Shown: one piece after another, positions 37,418-47,964 of the stretch
Layout of the letters: every line of letters begins with the position of its first letter
How positions within the stretch are numbered: the first letter of the stretch is position 1
Origin: Marinobacter daepoensis DSM 16072
GTDB taxonomy: Bacteria; Pseudomonadota; Gammaproteobacteria; Pseudomonadales; Oleiphilaceae
Assembly: GCF_000421165.1 (NCBI RefSeq)
Contig: NZ_ATWI01000009.1
Location: 558,001-622,000, forward strand
Length of the DNA: 64,000 nucleotides
Reading direction: 5' to 3'
Position numbers and translations under genes: made by a program
Notes under the pieces: model-generated
The model's input: only the letters and a program-made list of their open reading frames with translations
Told to the model about the DNA's origin: nothing
Databases searched by the model: none

Positions 37418-38107
37418 TTACGCTGCGGTTTGCTCACTGTTATGGACCCGGCGGTGCAGGATGCTGGAAAACTCCTCTGCGAACGTTTCATAGTTCTTGA
37501 GCAAAGCATCAGACATGGCGGAAAACCGGTTGTAGGCAATAACCGCCGGGATCGCTGCAAACAAACCCATAGCGGTCGCAATCAGAGCTTCTGAAATCCC
37601 TGGAGCAACCGTAGCAAGCGTCGCCTGCTGAACCTGAGCCAGCCCCCGGAATGAGTTCATAATCCCCCAAACCGTACCAAACAGGCCCACATACGGACTG
37701 GTTGACCCGACGGTTGCCAGAAATGGAAGATGGGTCTCCAGTCGCTCCTGCTCTCGGGAAAATGCCACCCGCATGGCCCGCTGAGTCCCTTCCATGACGG
37801 CATCGGCGTCACGACTTTGCTGACGCAAGCGGGAGAATTCTTTGAACCCGGCACGAAACACCGCCTCCATGCCTGAGAACGGCGTGGGCTCTGCACTCAC
37901 CTCTTTGTAGAGTTGACCGAGATCCATACCGGACCAGAACCGGTCCTCGAACTCCAGTTGTGCTTGCCGAGCTTTTCTGAAGACCTGCAGGCGCTGGAAA
38001 ATCAGCGCCCAGGAAACGACCGATGCGAGCATCAGCAACAGCATGACCAGCTGTACCAATATCCCGGCGTTTGAAATCAGGTGCCAGACTGACAGTTCCG
38101 CTTCCAC
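37418..38107 (-). CDS. tolQ: Tol motor subunit TolQ
   Basis: 229-residue MotA/TolQ/ExbB protein with three membrane helices: VQLVMLLLMLASVVSWALIFQ, the pair in LPFLATVGSTSPYVGLFGTVWGIMNSF and SEALIATAMGLFAAIPAVIAYNRF. The start is GTG at 38107, six bases after GGGAG. First of the tolQRAB-pal-cpoB genes, 36 bases after ybgC. Confidence 0.95.
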   Translation of the reverse strand: MEAELSVWHLISNAGILVQLVMLLLMLASVVSWALIFQRLQVFRKARQAQLEFEDRFWSGMDLGQLYKEVSAEPTPFSGMEAVFRAGFKEFSRLRQQSRDADAVMEGTQRAMRVAFSREQERLETHLPFLATVGSTSPYVGLFGTVWGIMNSFRGLAQVQQATLATVAPGISEALIATAMGLFAAIPAVIAYNRFSAMSDALLKNYETFAEEFSSILHRRVHNSEQTAA

Positions 38108-38143
38108 TGTTTACTCCCAAGTAGCTTTATATTTTTCAATAGA

Positions 38144-38569
38144 TTATGAGAACTTCTTAAGAACATCCTGCATGTTTTCCGGGAAGCGCCTGGGCTTTCC
38201 GGTGTCCAGAGCAACACAGGCAACCCGCACGTCTGCTTCGCACAGCAGCTCTCGGCCACTGGCCCGGTATACGCATTGCCGGAATCCCATCCAAACCCGG
38301 GAAGCGCCCACCAACTCCGCCGTAACCAGCAGCTCATCATCCAACCTGGCTGGCACCCGGTAATGCAGATTCATTTTCTGAACCACGTAACTGATGTTGT
38401 CTTCAAGACCCGCCCGAAGGCCCACGCCCTGATGCCTCACCCACTCCGTTCTGGCGCGCTCCATGTAATGCAAATATTTTGCATGGAAGACAATACCACC
38501 GGCGTCTGTATCCTCAATATACACACGAATAGGTAGCTCAAGAATCCCGATATCAGGAGATTCACTCAA
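38144..38569 (-). CDS. ybgC: Tol-Pal associated acyl-CoA thioesterase YbgC
   Basis: Hotdog-fold thioesterase of about 141 residues: [31 protein letters not shown] contains the catalytic Asp and the family signature, followed by [19 protein letters not shown]. The start is uncertain: GGGAGG directly abuts an ATG at 38578, too close for use, but lies eight bases before TTG at 38569, which I chose. Either way it overlaps the ruvB stop. Confidence 0.9.
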   Translation of the reverse strand: MSESPDIGILELPIRVYIEDTDAGGIVFHAKYLHYMERARTEWVRHQGVGLRAGLEDNISYVVQKMNLHYRVPARLDDELLVTAELVGASRVWMGFRQCVYRASGRELLCEADVRVACVALDTGKPRRFPENMQDVLKKFS

Positions 38570-39593
38570 AAGAATCATCCTCCCGACCAGACTTTGGCCC
38601 GACAACACCAAAATGCTGATAAGCGTTCGATGTCACCATACGCCCCCGGGGTGTCCGCACCATGAACCCTTGCTGTATCAGGAATGGCTCCAGCACATCT
38701 TCGATGGTGCCCCGCTCCTCACTGATTGCTGCCGCCAGACTTTCCACTCCGACCGGGCCGCCATCAAATTTCTCAATCATGGCAAGCAACAGGCGACGAT
38801 CCATATGATCGAACCCCTGATTGTCTACTTTCAGCATGTTCAGGGCCTGATCCGCAATCTCAGCAGTAATCCGGCCATTTGACCGCACTTCCGCGTAATC
38901 CCTCACCCTCCGAAGCAACCGGTTGGCGATCCGCGGCGTCCCCCGGGACCGACGGGCAATCTCAAAGGCGCCAGCCTCTTCGATCTCGACCGACGACAGG
39001 CGTGCAGAGCGGGCGATGATATGAGTGAGATCCTGATGATTGTAGAACTCCAGACGCTGAACGATGCCAAAACGATCCCTGAGGGGGGATGTCAGGAGTC
39101 CCGCACGGGTGGTGGCTCCCACCAACGTGAAAGGCGGCAGATCCAGCTTGATAGACCGTGCCGCCGGCCCTTCCCCGATCATGATATCCAGCTGATAGTC
39201 TTCCATGGCGGGATAAAGCACCTCTTCCACGGCAGCACTCAGGCGATGAATCTCATCAATAAACAGCACATCACCTTCTTCCAGGTTCGTGAGCATAGCG
39301 GCGAGGTCCCCCGCCTTTTCCAGAACCGGGCCGGACGTGGTCTTGATAGCCACCCCCATCTCATTGGCAATGATGTTTGCCAGCGTTGTTTTACCAAGAC
39401 CTGGCGGGCCGAAAATAAGAACATGATCCAGGGCTTCCTGACGGCCCCGCGCGGCAGAGATAAAAATCTCCATCTGTTCGCGCACGGTGGGCTGACCAAC
39501 ATACTCAGAGAGCAGCGTCGGACGAATGGCCCGATCCTGCACTTCCTCATACTCTCCGGCCTTGGCCGATATCAGTCGGTCTGATTCAATCAT
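38562..39593 (-). CDS. ruvB: Holliday junction helicase subunit RuvB
   Basis: 343-residue AAA+ motor driving branch migration with RuvA. Walker A GPPGLGKT (62-69), Walker [11 protein letters not shown], arginine-finger region [19 protein letters not shown], and the C-terminal winged helix ([16 protein letters not shown]). Overlaps ybgC; 160 bases separate it from ruvA, with a hairpin behind ruvA between them. Confidence 0.97.
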   Translation of the reverse strand: MIESDRLISAKAGEYEEVQDRAIRPTLLSEYVGQPTVREQMEIFISAARGRQEALDHVLIFGPPGLGKTTLANIIANEMGVAIKTTSGPVLEKAGDLAAMLTNLEEGDVLFIDEIHRLSAAVEEVLYPAMEDYQLDIMIGEGPAARSIKLDLPPFTLVGATTRAGLLTSPLRDRFGIVQRLEFYNHQDLTHIIARSARLSSVEIEEAGAFEIARRSRGTPRIANRLLRRVRDYAEVRSNGRITAEIADQALNMLKVDNQGFDHMDRRLLLAMIEKFDGGPVGVESLAAAISEERGTIEDVLEPFLIQQGFMVRTPRGRMVTSNAYQHFGVVGPKSGREDDSFE

Positions 39594-39740
39594 GTCATTA
39601 TCCGATTACGGGGGATAAACAACGTGCCCATTGGTTGCCCCGGATGGTCAGGTTGCCCCAATTGTACAAAGGGTCTGTTGCGAGTCACGTTACGCTCTAT
39701 ACACATTGGTGTCATAGTGCACGCGCCCTCAACTGATACA

Positions 39741-39764
39741 AAAACGCCGGGGGTTACCCGGCGG
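39741..39764 (-). terminator. Hairpin overlapping the ruvA stop codon
   Basis: Minus strand CGCCGGG-taacc-CCCGGCG followed by TTTTTG. The TAA stop of ruvA (39756-39754) lies in the loop, so the terminator overlaps the coding end. It could reduce read-through into ruvB, which may therefore have its own promoter in 39594-39740. Confidence 0.65.
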
Positions 39765-40383
39765 GAATCATGTTCTTCAAGGCAAGGCGAATCAGTGTCT
39801 CCCGGCTCATGTCTGGCTCGGCGATTTTTCCGATGGCTTTCGACGCTTCCTGCGGCTTGTACCCCAACGCAATGAGCGCCGCCTCCGCCTCCTCTCTCGG
39901 ATCGTCTGCCCCGGCGGCAGGAACGGCCGTATCCAGAGCCGCCCCGGATTCCGAAGCCAAAGGCACGAACTGCCCTTCCAACTGCCCGATGCGGTCCGTC
40001 ATCTCAATCAGCAATCGCTCAGCCGTTTTCTTGCCAATGCCCGGCAATTTAACCAGGGAGTTTGCATCCCTCGCTTCGATGCATCGGATGAACTGACGGG
40101 CATCGAGCCCCGACAGAATACCCACCGCCAGCTTTGGCCCCACCCCGTTCACCTTGATCAGCAGCCGGAAAAGGTCCCTGTCCAGGCGGGAGGCAAACCC
40201 AAACAGGCTCTGGGCATCCTCACGGACAACAAAATGAGTATGAAGGGTAACTTCCTGCCCAACCTCCGGCAGATTAAAAAACGTGGTGTAGGGAATGTCA
40301 GTTTCATACCCCAGACCCGCGCACTCCACCAGCGCCTGCCCGGGAGACTTCTCAATCAGCATCCCACGGATTCGACCAATCAA
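39754..40383 (-). CDS. ruvA: Holliday junction-binding protein RuvA
   Basis: 209 residues: N-terminal OB fold (MIGRIRGMLIEKSPGQALVEC; VREDAQSLFGFAS), two helix-hairpin-helix motifs (LLIKVNGVGPKLAVGIL, LVKLPGIGKKTAERLLIEM), and a C-terminal domain that contacts RuvB (EEAEAALIALGYKPQEASKAI). Follows ruvC by 30 bases. Confidence 0.96.
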   Translation of the reverse strand: MIGRIRGMLIEKSPGQALVECAGLGYETDIPYTTFFNLPEVGQEVTLHTHFVVREDAQSLFGFASRLDRDLFRLLIKVNGVGPKLAVGILSGLDARQFIRCIEARDANSLVKLPGIGKKTAERLLIEMTDRIGQLEGQFVPLASESGAALDTAVPAAGADDPREEAEAALIALGYKPQEASKAIGKIAEPDMSRETLIRLALKNMIPAG

Positions 40384-40413
40384 ATGGACTCTCCTGTCTT
40401 GGCATCCAGCCGT

Positions 40414-40941
40414 TTATGGTTGGCGCACGCGCCCGCTTCTTACCCGACCCCCGGTTCGGGCCACTCGTAAGACACTTTGATTCATATGGGCATGGCAAAG
40501 CGCAATGGCCAGTGCATCCGCTGCATCCGCCTGAGGCTTTCGGGACAGGCTCAGAAGTGCCTGCACCATATGCTGCACCTGAGATTTATCGGCGCCACCT
40601 GTGCCAACAACGGCTTGCTTGACCTGGCGGGCGGAATACTCATGCACTGCCAGGCCACTGTTGGCGGCGCTGACAATCGCAGCTCCCCTGGCCTGGCCCA
40701 GCTTGAGTGCGGAGTCCGGGTTCCGGGCCATGAACACCTGTTCGATGGCAAATTCTTCCGGGCGATACTCGCCGATCAGCAACGCCAGACTGTGAAAAAT
40801 AGTCTGAAGGCGCTCTGCCATGGGTTTCTCACCAACGCGAATACAGCCACTGTCGAGGTACTCCATAGTGCGCCCTTCGGCACGAATGATGCCGTACCCG
40901 GTAATACGGGAACCCGGGTCCACGCCCATGATGATGGCCAT
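40414..40941 (-). CDS. ruvC: Crossover junction endodeoxyribonuclease RuvC
   Basis: 175-residue RNase H-fold resolvase: [15 protein letters not shown] (catalytic Asp8), [23 protein letters not shown] (Glu) and the C-terminal [12 protein letters not shown] (Asp pair). Cuts Holliday junctions with RuvAB. 33 bases after yebC. Confidence 0.96.
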   Translation of the reverse strand: MAIIMGVDPGSRITGYGIIRAEGRTMEYLDSGCIRVGEKPMAERLQTIFHSLALLIGEYRPEEFAIEQVFMARNPDSALKLGQARGAAIVSAANSGLAVHEYSARQVKQAVVGTGGADKSQVQHMVQALLSLSRKPQADAADALAIALCHAHMNQSVLRVARTGGRVRSGRVRQP

Positions 40942-40974
40942 CAGCGCGGCCGCCTCTCAACTGGCAAGGTCAAA

Positions 40975-41718
40975 CTAAAGGGACTCCATGATGTCGGCAG
41001 AAATCTCTGCGTTGTGATAGACGTTCTGCACGTCATCCAGATCTTCCAGAAGATCAATCAACTTGAGAAAGGTCTCTGCACCCTCACGATCAAGCTCCGC
41101 AGTGGTGGATGGCACCATAGTGACCTCCGCGTTGTCTGGCACAAAACCTGCTGCCACCAGCGAGTCTTTTACATCCAGATACTCGTCAGGGGTGGTCACG
41201 ATTTCATACGAGCCATCATCCTGCACCTGAAGATCGTCTGCCCCGGCGTCAAGTGCTGACTCCATCAGTTGGTCACCGTCGGTGTCGGGCCCATAGCTGA
41301 TGATGCCCTGCCGGCTGAAAAGATAGGCAACGGAACCCTCTGTACCGAGATTGCCACCGAACTTGCTGAAGGCATGACGCACCTCAGCCACCGTACGATT
41401 CCGGTTATCGGTCATCGCTTCCACGAACACGGCGACGCCGCCATGGCCGTAACCTTCGTACGTGAGTTCTTCGTAGTTGCTGTCATCGCCACCACCAGCG
41501 CCGCGCTCAATGGCTCGCTCAATGGTGTCTTTTTTCATGTTTGCGGTCAGGGCCTTATCGACCACCGCACGCAAACGGGGATTATCATTGGGATCGCCAC
41601 CGCCCATGCGGGCAGCAACAGTAAGCTCGCGGATCAGCTTGGTAAAAATCTTACCACGCTTTGCATCCTGGGCCGCTTTGCGGTGCTTGATATTGGCCCA
41701 TTTGCTGTGTCCAGCCAT
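40975..41718 (-). CDS. yebC: YebC/PmpR-type translational factor
   Basis: 247 residues starting [14 protein letters not shown], the invariant family start, with AGGAG eight bases upstream; a TTG two codons earlier is not needed. Also [29 protein letters not shown] and [23 protein letters not shown]. YebC proteins help translate proline-rich stretches and some act as regulators. The aspS-yebC-ruvC order is conserved. Confidence 0.95.
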   Translation of the reverse strand: MAGHSKWANIKHRKAAQDAKRGKIFTKLIRELTVAARMGGGDPNDNPRLRAVVDKALTANMKKDTIERAIERGAGGGDDSNYEELTYEGYGHGGVAVFVEAMTDNRNRTVAEVRHAFSKFGGNLGTEGSVAYLFSRQGIISYGPDTDGDQLMESALDAGADDLQVQDDGSYEIVTTPDEYLDVKDSLVAAGFVPDNAEVTMVPSTTAELDREGAETFLKLIDLLEDLDDVQNVYHNAEISADIMESL

Positions 41719-41773
41719 TATCAATACTCCTGACGGTTACCGGAGCGCCCCCTGGACGCTCCGGCAATCGGAT

Positions 41774-43573
41774 TTACGACTTGTCTTCTGCCTTGTTGCC
41801 GTCAACGGCTTTTGCAGATCGACGAAGGCGGATATGCAACTCTTTCAGCTGCTTCTCGTCTACTTCGCCCGGCGCCTGAGTCATCAGACAGGTGGCACTC
41901 TGGGTTTTCGGGAAAGCAATGACGTCACGGATAGACGATGAGCCGGTCATCAGCATCACCAGTCGATCCAGACCAAAAGCCAGGCCGCCATGAGGGGGGC
42001 AGCCGAACTTCAGAGCGTCCAGCAGGAAGCCAAATTTGGCACGCGCCTCTTCCTCACCAATGCCCAGAATACGGAACACCGCTTCCTGCATTTTTTCATC
42101 GTGGATACGGATAGACCCACCGCCCAGCTCGGTGCCATTCAACACCATGTCATAGGCACGGGACAACGCATTTGCCGGGTCTGACGCCAGTTCTTCGGGG
42201 CTGCAGGACGGCGCCGTAAACGGATGGTGAATCGCCGTCAGCCCGCCATCAGGCAGCTCTTCAAACATCGGGAAGTCAACCACCCACAGCGGTGCCCACT
42301 CAGAGGTCAGCATGTTGAGATCGTGCCCGACTTTGATCCGCAAGGCGCCCAGCGCCTCATTGACCACCGACGCCTTGTCGGCACCGAAGAACACGAGGTC
42401 GCCATCCTCAGCGCCTACCCGCTCCATGATTGCCAGTGCAACGTCACCACCCAGGAACTTCACAATGGGTGACTGCAGGCCGTCGACACCCTTGGCAAGC
42501 TCATTGACCTTGATGTAGGCGAGCCCCTTTGCACCGTAGATACCAACAAACTTGGTGTAGTCATCAATCTGCTTACGGGTCAGCTCAGCCCCTTTAGGCA
42601 CACGCAGCGCAGCGACACGCCCTTTCGGGTCCTGAGCCGGGCCGGCGAAGACTTTGAAGTCCACACTTTCAACCAGATCACCAACGTCCTGCAGCTCCAG
42701 GGGAATCCGAAGATCAGGCTTGTCGCTGCCATAGCGCTGCATGGCTTCTGAATACGGCATACGGGGGAATTCAGGCAGCTCCACATCCAGGACATCCTTG
42801 AACAGAGCGCGAACCATGTCTTCATTCAGCTCCATCAGCGCCTGTTCATCGATGAACGACGCCTCGATATCCACCTGCGTGAACTCCGGCTGACGATCAG
42901 CGCGCAGATCTTCGTCCCGGAAGCACTTGGCAATCTGGTAGTAACGATCGACACCAGAGACCATCAGCATCTGCTTGAACAGCTGCGGAGACTGCGGCAA
43001 AGCAAAAAAGGAACCTTCGTGGGTACGGCTCGGCACCAGGTAATCACGGGCGCCTTCCGGCGTTGCGCGAGTAAGAATCGGAGTTTCAACGTCCATGAAA
43101 CCGCGGCTATCCAGGAAGTTACGAATGTAACTGGTCACGCGGGAGCGGAACCGGAGGCGATTGATCATTTCCGGGCGGCGCAGGTCCACAAAACGATAAC
43201 GCAGACGCACATCCTCACCCACGTCCACATGCTCATCCAGCGGGAACGGAGGGGTGGCAGCCGCGTTCAGAATCACGACCTCTTTGCCCAACAACTCCAC
43301 CTGACCGGTGGGCATGTTGTTATTCTCGGTTCCAGCCGGGCGACGACGAACTCGGCCGGTGACCTTGATAACAAATTCGCTGCGGACTTTCTCTGCCAGG
43401 GCAAAGCTTTCGGGGGTGTCTGGATCTACAACCACCTGAGACAAGCCATCCCGATCTCGCAGATCCAGGAAGATTACCCCACCGTGATCGCGGCGGCGAT
43501 GTACCCATCCGCAGAGTGTCACTTCCTGATCGATGTGGGATTCGTTGATCCCACCGCAATAATGGCTGCGCAT
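41774..43573 (-). CDS. aspS: Aspartyl-tRNA synthetase
   Basis: 599-residue class II bacterial-type AspRS: N-terminal anticodon OB fold ([26 protein letters not shown]), motif 2 region ([20 protein letters not shown]), the GAD insertion domain, and motif 3 ([17 protein letters not shown]). Whether it discriminates Asp from Asn tRNA cannot be read directly. First gene of the run leading into yebC and ruvCAB. Confidence 0.97.
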   Translation of the reverse strand: MRSHYCGGINESHIDQEVTLCGWVHRRRDHGGVIFLDLRDRDGLSQVVVDPDTPESFALAEKVRSEFVIKVTGRVRRRPAGTENNNMPTGQVELLGKEVVILNAAATPPFPLDEHVDVGEDVRLRYRFVDLRRPEMINRLRFRSRVTSYIRNFLDSRGFMDVETPILTRATPEGARDYLVPSRTHEGSFFALPQSPQLFKQMLMVSGVDRYYQIAKCFRDEDLRADRQPEFTQVDIEASFIDEQALMELNEDMVRALFKDVLDVELPEFPRMPYSEAMQRYGSDKPDLRIPLELQDVGDLVESVDFKVFAGPAQDPKGRVAALRVPKGAELTRKQIDDYTKFVGIYGAKGLAYIKVNELAKGVDGLQSPIVKFLGGDVALAIMERVGAEDGDLVFFGADKASVVNEALGALRIKVGHDLNMLTSEWAPLWVVDFPMFEELPDGGLTAIHHPFTAPSCSPEELASDPANALSRAYDMVLNGTELGGGSIRIHDEKMQEAVFRILGIGEEEARAKFGFLLDALKFGCPPHGGLAFGLDRLVMLMTGSSSIRDVIAFPKTQSATCLMTQAPGEVDEKQLKELHIRLRRSAKAVDGNKAEDKS

Positions 43574-43807
43574 ACCGGTTCCCGTTGTTTCTGAATGTGT
43601 TCGCGTTAAATCAAAGCGTTAGAGCTGATTCTGTCAGCCCTCGCAAAAAGACGATGGCCGTGGCCGAAAAGCCGCCCATTATAAACACAATGACACTGAA
43701 AATCAGGCGTCTCAGAGCACAAATGGTACTCAGGCGCCTCTCCCGGGATGACTATCAAAAACCCCGGGGCTAAAATGCATGGTTTGACCGAAGCATGGAG
43801 TTACACG

Positions 43808-44434
43808 TTGGCCACCAGAGCGGAACAGAAGCTGAGGACCCGTCGCGCGCTGATGGACGCTGCCCTCGCCCAATTGAGCGCAGACCGCGGGTTTGGCAGC
43901 CTGAGCCTGAGGGAAGTTGCCCGGGAAGCAGGCATCGCGCCCACCTCGTTCTACCGCCATTTCTCGGAGCTTGATGAACTTGGCCTTGCCCTGGTGGATG
44001 AAGGCGGTGTCGCGCTTCGCCAGCTCATGCGGCAGGCCCGCAAGCGGATTGCCCGGGACGGCAGCGCCATCTCCACCTCGGTGGATACATTTATGGAATA
44101 TCTTGGCAACAACGCCAACCTGTTCCGCCTCATGCTGAGGGAGCGCACCGGGGTATCAAAGCCTTTTCGAACAGCGGTCAAAGCCGAAATCGATCACTTC
44201 GTAACCGAACTGGCCGACGACCTGGTTCGATTTGCTGATGAACAGAACAAATCGCTGACAGAGGCGCGATTGGTGGCAGAGGCTATGGTAACGCTGGTCT
44301 TCAACCAGGGAGCTGAAGCCCTCGACGCTACCCCAAAAGAGCGGGACGAGCTCAAACTTAAACTAAAAACCGAGCTGAGAATGATCCTGGTAGGCTCGCA
44401 GACCCTGGCCCGGTGGCAACAGGGCCAGGAGTAA
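43808..44434 (+). CDS. fabR: TetR-family repressor, FabR-like
   Basis: 208 residues. The TetR HTH reads [34 protein letters not shown], nearly the E. coli FabR sequence in that region; [45 protein letters not shown] also match. FabR represses unsaturated fatty-acid genes in response to acyl thioesters. The TTG at 43808 has GGAG seven bases upstream; an ATG at 43775 (MHGLTEAW) is the alternative. No fab gene is adjacent. Confidence 0.85.
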   Translation: MATRAEQKLRTRRALMDAALAQLSADRGFGSLSLREVAREAGIAPTSFYRHFSELDELGLALVDEGGVALRQLMRQARKRIARDGSAISTSVDTFMEYLGNNANLFRLMLRERTGVSKPFRTAVKAEIDHFVTELADDLVRFADEQNKSLTEARLVAEAMVTLVFNQGAEALDATPKERDELKLKLKTELRMILVGSQTLARWQQGQE

Positions 44435-44441
44435 AGCAATC

Positions 44442-44852
44442 TCAGGCCAGCGAATCCAACAGCGCCTGAAACTTCGCAGCAACGCCGGCCAGCTGCCCGG
44501 CCTCATAAGAGACCGGAGGCTGCATGCCCCAGACGGGGCCCGGCCAGGCCGGGTCACCCTCAAAGCGAACAATGTGATGCAGATGAAGTTGCGGCACCAT
44601 GTTCCCCAGCGCCGCCACATTCATCTTATCTCCCGAAAACAGCGCCATCATCCCCTCGCTCAGAGCAGAGGACTCTGCCAGTAACCGCTGCTGCTGTTGC
44701 TGATCCAGTTCGTAGATCTCCCGAACGCCAGGCACTCTGGGCACCAGAATCACCCAGGGCCAGGTGCTGTCGTTCATCAGCAGAACCTCACACAAGCGAC
44801 TTTCGCCCAGCTTGTGAGTGTCGGCGGCTAACCGTTCGTGGAGCTGAAACAT
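44442..44852 (-). CDS. HIT-family hydrolase
   Basis: 136 residues. Contains LHERLAADTHKLGESRLCEVLLMNDSTWPWVILVPRV and the HIT-type triad as QLHLHHIVR, where the first His of HxHxH is Gln, as in the Fhit-related nucleotidyl hydrolase branch. Nucleotide substrate unknown. The ATG at 44852 has AGGAG eight bases upstream. It follows ugd by 19 bases and so may be cotranscribed with sugar-nucleotide genes. Confidence 0.82.
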   Translation of the reverse strand: MFQLHERLAADTHKLGESRLCEVLLMNDSTWPWVILVPRVPGVREIYELDQQQQQRLLAESSALSEGMMALFSGDKMNVAALGNMVPQLHLHHIVRFEGDPAWPGPVWGMQPPVSYEAGQLAGVAAKFQALLDSLA

Positions 44853-44871
44853 CACTTGCGCTCCTCAGACC

Positions 44872-46218
44872 TCAGTCGGCCGAATGAAACTGATTGCGGC
44901 CACGACCAATGGCGTAGTAGATCAGGCCGTGACGATCCAGCATCTCTGGCTCGTAGAGGTTCCGGCCATCAAACACCACCGGTTCATTCAGGGCGGTCGC
45001 AACCGCATCAAAGTCCGGCGAACGGAACTCTTTCCACTCTGTACAGATCACCAGAACATCGGCCCCTTTCAGCGCCTGCTCTTTCGTACCACACAGCGTC
45101 AGATCGTCGCGGTCACCATAAATGCGCTGAGTCTCCTCCATTGCCTCCGGGTCAAAAGCCTGGACACTCGCACCGGCACGCCAGAGACTCTCCATCAATG
45201 TACGGGAAGACGCCTCCCGCATATCATCGGTATTAGGCTTGAAGGACAGCCCCCACAACGCGACAACCTTGCCCTCAAGGTTGCCCTGGAAGTAATGAGA
45301 CACCTTGTCAAACAGCACATGTTTCTGTGCGTAGTTGACAGCCTCAACGGCATTCAGCAACTTGGAATCGTAGTCACAGGCACGCGCAGTACGCGCCAGA
45401 GCCTGCACATCCTTCGGGAAACAGGAACCGCCGTAACCACAACCGGGATAGATAAAGTGGTAACCAATACGCGGGTCGGAACCGATCCCACGGCGCACTT
45501 CTTCAATATCAGCGCCCAGACGTTCCGCCAGGTTGGCCACTTCATTCATGAAGCTGATTTTGGTGGCCAGCAGGGCATTAGCCGCATACTTGGTCAGCTC
45601 TGCGGAACGGATGTCCATGAAAATCATCCGGTCGTGATTGCGGTTAAACGGGTAGTAGACTTCCCGCAACAGCTCCGCCGCGCGCTCGCTTTCTGTGCCT
45701 ACAACAATCCGGTCCGGCTTCATGAAGTCGTTGATGGCCGCCCCTTCCTTCAGGAATTCCGGGTTGGACACCACATCAAAATCCAGCTCCAGACCACGCT
45801 GATCCAACTGAGCACGGACCGCAGCTTTCACCTTGTCGCCGGTACCCACGGGCACAGTGGATTTATCCACCACCACCTTGTAATCATCCATGTACTGACC
45901 AATGGACTTCGCCACCGCCAGCACGTACTGCAAGTCGGCAGAGCCGTCCTCATCCGGCGGTGTACCCACGGCAATGAACTGCAACGTGCCGTGCCTGACC
46001 GCTTCTTCAGTATCGGTGGTAAACGCCAGACGACCCGCTTCCACTGTGTGTTTTACAATATTGTCCAGGCCCGGCTCATAGATAGGAATCTGGCCATTCT
46101 TGAGTTTTTCGATCTTGCCCTGATCGACATCCATGCAAAGTACGTTATGCCCGACATCCGCCAGACAAGCTCCGGTAACAAGGCCAACGTACCCGGTTCC
46201 AAAAATCGTGATTTTCAT
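44872..46218 (-). CDS. ugd: UDP-glucose 6-dehydrogenase
   Basis: 448 residues. Oxidises UDP-glucose to UDP-glucuronate with two [29 protein letters not shown] (NAD site), [33 protein letters not shown] and the catalytic cysteine in [15 protein letters not shown]. The ATG at 46218 begins at the NAD motif. Its product can feed the epimerase encoded at 23.5-24.5 kb. 33 bases after galE. Confidence 0.95.
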   Translation of the reverse strand: MKITIFGTGYVGLVTGACLADVGHNVLCMDVDQGKIEKLKNGQIPIYEPGLDNIVKHTVEAGRLAFTTDTEEAVRHGTLQFIAVGTPPDEDGSADLQYVLAVAKSIGQYMDDYKVVVDKSTVPVGTGDKVKAAVRAQLDQRGLELDFDVVSNPEFLKEGAAINDFMKPDRIVVGTESERAAELLREVYYPFNRNHDRMIFMDIRSAELTKYAANALLATKISFMNEVANLAERLGADIEEVRRGIGSDPRIGYHFIYPGCGYGGSCFPKDVQALARTARACDYDSKLLNAVEAVNYAQKHVLFDKVSHYFQGNLEGKVVALWGLSFKPNTDDMREASSRTLMESLWRAGASVQAFDPEAMEETQRIYGDRDDLTLCGTKEQALKGADVLVICTEWKEFRSPDFDAVATALNEPVVFDGRNLYEPEMLDRHGLIYYAIGRGRNQFHSAD

Positions 46219-46251
46219 GCAATTCTTCCCGAAAAGATGTAACAAAAATGG

Positions 46252-47241
46252 TCAGTGAGCAGACTTTTTCTGCAGCCAGATTTTTTCCCAGGCCAACGCG
46301 GTACGGACGATGGTATTGAGGTCATCGTAATCCGGCTGCCAGCCCAGAATGTTTTTGATTTTTGTATTGTCGGCCATCAGCGCAGCCGGATCGCCAGCCC
46401 GGCGGCCGGTTTCCTGCACAGGGAACGCCGCACCAGACTCAGACTTCACCACATCAATTACTTCACGCACAGTGAAACCACGGCCATAGCCGCAGTTCAG
46501 CACCTCAGACTGCCCGCCATTGGCCATATAATCCAACGCCATCACGTGCGCCTTGGCCAGATCCTCAACGTGAATGTAATCGCGGATGCACGTGCCGTCC
46601 CGGGTTTCGTAATCGGTCCCGAACACACTCATACCATCCCGCTGGCCGGTCACGCACTCACAGGCGACCTTGATCAGGTGAGTTGCCTCAGGTGTCGACT
46701 GCCCCAGCAGCCCATCGGGATTGGCGCCCGCCACGTTGAAATACCGGAGAATCACATAATTGAGCTTTGAGGCCGCGGCCAGATCCATGATCATCCGCTC
46801 GCTCATCATTTTGGAAGCGCCGTACGGATTGATGGGGGCCAGAGGCATATCCTCAGTCAACACCGTCTCATCGGGCATGCCGTAGACGGCCGCCGTCGAG
46901 GAGAACACCATGTAAGGAATATCGTATTTTTCGACCGCCTTGAGCAAGTTCAGCGTGTTCCGCGTGTTATTGCCGTAATACTTCAGTGGGTTGGCCACCG
47001 ACTCCGGCACCACAATATTCGCCGCAAAATGAAGCACCGCATCAAAGCTATGGGAAGCGAATACGGCATCCAACGCCTGCTCGTCCGCCAGATCACCCAC
47101 CACAAGCTCACCGGCGGTCACCGCCCAGCGGTAGCCGGTGGACAGATTGTCATAGACAACAATGTCATGCCCTGCCTGCGCCAGTTGCCGGACAACATGG
47201 CTGCCAATATAACCGGCACCGCCGGTAACGAGAACGTTCAT
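46252..47241 (-). CDS. galE: UDP-glucose 4-epimerase
   Basis: 329-residue SDR: MNVLVTGGAGYIGSHVVRQL, YDNLSTGYRWAV, VFSSTAAVYG, catalytic YGASKMMSERM, RYFNVAGANPDGLLGQ, CIRDYIHVEDLA. Interconverts UDP-glucose and UDP-galactose. Together with ugd it supplies precursors for surface polysaccharides. 9 bases after tadA. Confidence 0.95.
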   Translation of the reverse strand: MNVLVTGGAGYIGSHVVRQLAQAGHDIVVYDNLSTGYRWAVTAGELVVGDLADEQALDAVFASHSFDAVLHFAANIVVPESVANPLKYYGNNTRNTLNLLKAVEKYDIPYMVFSSTAAVYGMPDETVLTEDMPLAPINPYGASKMMSERMIMDLAAASKLNYVILRYFNVAGANPDGLLGQSTPEATHLIKVACECVTGQRDGMSVFGTDYETRDGTCIRDYIHVEDLAKAHVMALDYMANGGQSEVLNCGYGRGFTVREVIDVVKSESGAAFPVQETGRRAGDPAALMADNTKIKNILGWQPDYDDLNTIVRTALAWEKIWLQKKSAH

Positions 47242-47250
47242 GTCAGATAG

Positions 47251-47760
47251 TCACTCCTTCCCTGATAACTGTTGGCGCCGCTGCCGGATCTCGTGCCGGC
47301 GGCGACTGAAAAATTCGCTGATGATCTTGCCGCACTGTTCGGCGAGGATACCCGAAACCGGCTCTACAGCCCAGTTCAGGTGCGGTTCTTCAAGAGTTTT
47401 CCGAGCAGATTCAACAGCCCCGGCTTTTGGTTCCGGCGCGCCATACACCAAACGACTGATGCGACTGTGGACGATGGCCCCCACACACATGGTACAGGGC
47501 TCCAGAGTCACATACAGCGTGGCGCCGGACAGCCTGTAATTCCCAACCCTCGCAGCAGCATCACGCAATGCCCGGATTTCGGCATGGGCGGTCGGGTCGC
47601 ACCCACTGATCGGCGCATTAAACCCGGCACCGACTTCCTTGCCGTCAAGCACCACCACAGCCCCTACCGGCACCTCATCGCGTAGTGCCGCCTCGGCGGC
47701 CAGAGCCAGGGCGCGATTCATCCAGTACTCGTCAATATTACGGCAGGGATCAGTGCTCAA
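47251..47760 (-). CDS. tadA: tRNA-specific adenosine deaminase
   Basis: 169 residues. Converts A34 to inosine in tRNA-Arg(ACG). Zinc and catalytic residues are HAE (59-61) and PCTMC (88-92) in TLEPCTMCVGAIVHSRI. Essential in most bacteria. It leads the short tadA-galE-ugd-HIT run. Confidence 0.95.
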   Translation of the reverse strand: MSTDPCRNIDEYWMNRALALAAEAALRDEVPVGAVVVLDGKEVGAGFNAPISGCDPTAHAEIRALRDAAARVGNYRLSGATLYVTLEPCTMCVGAIVHSRISRLVYGAPEPKAGAVESARKTLEEPHLNWAVEPVSGILAEQCGKIISEFFSRRRHEIRQRRQQLSGKE

Positions 47761-47895
47761 AGAAGGCTTCCAGTCGGGCCACAGGTCAGTTGCTCATTAA
47801 ACCTGTACCATCATATCAAATCCTGCCCCGGTTTTACCGCCTCTCAATGCATACTCGACACCCAGAACACGGAAAAGCCATACCGGAGATTCCAA

Positions 47896-47930
47896 TAAAA
47901 AAAGGGGGCCATTATCAGGCCCCCCCTTGC
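47896..47930 (-). terminator. Intrinsic terminator after the DUF2860 gene
   Basis: Minus strand: GGGGGCC-tgataat-GGCCCCC followed by TTTTTTT (A-run 47896-47903 on plus). Strong hairpin and U-run, 38 bases after the barrel gene stop. The rest of 47761-47964 shows nothing else. Confidence 0.88.
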
Positions 47931-47964
47931 TGATCAAACCGGAATACCACCGGCCCGGACAGGC

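Noticed and set aside
43574..43807. FabR operator upstream of the fabR-like gene
   Set aside because: No clear palindrome of the known type could be read in the intergenic region.
44884..46242. A 452-codon plus-strand frame opposite ugd
   Set aside because: Antisense shadow; ugd motifs are complete on the minus strand.
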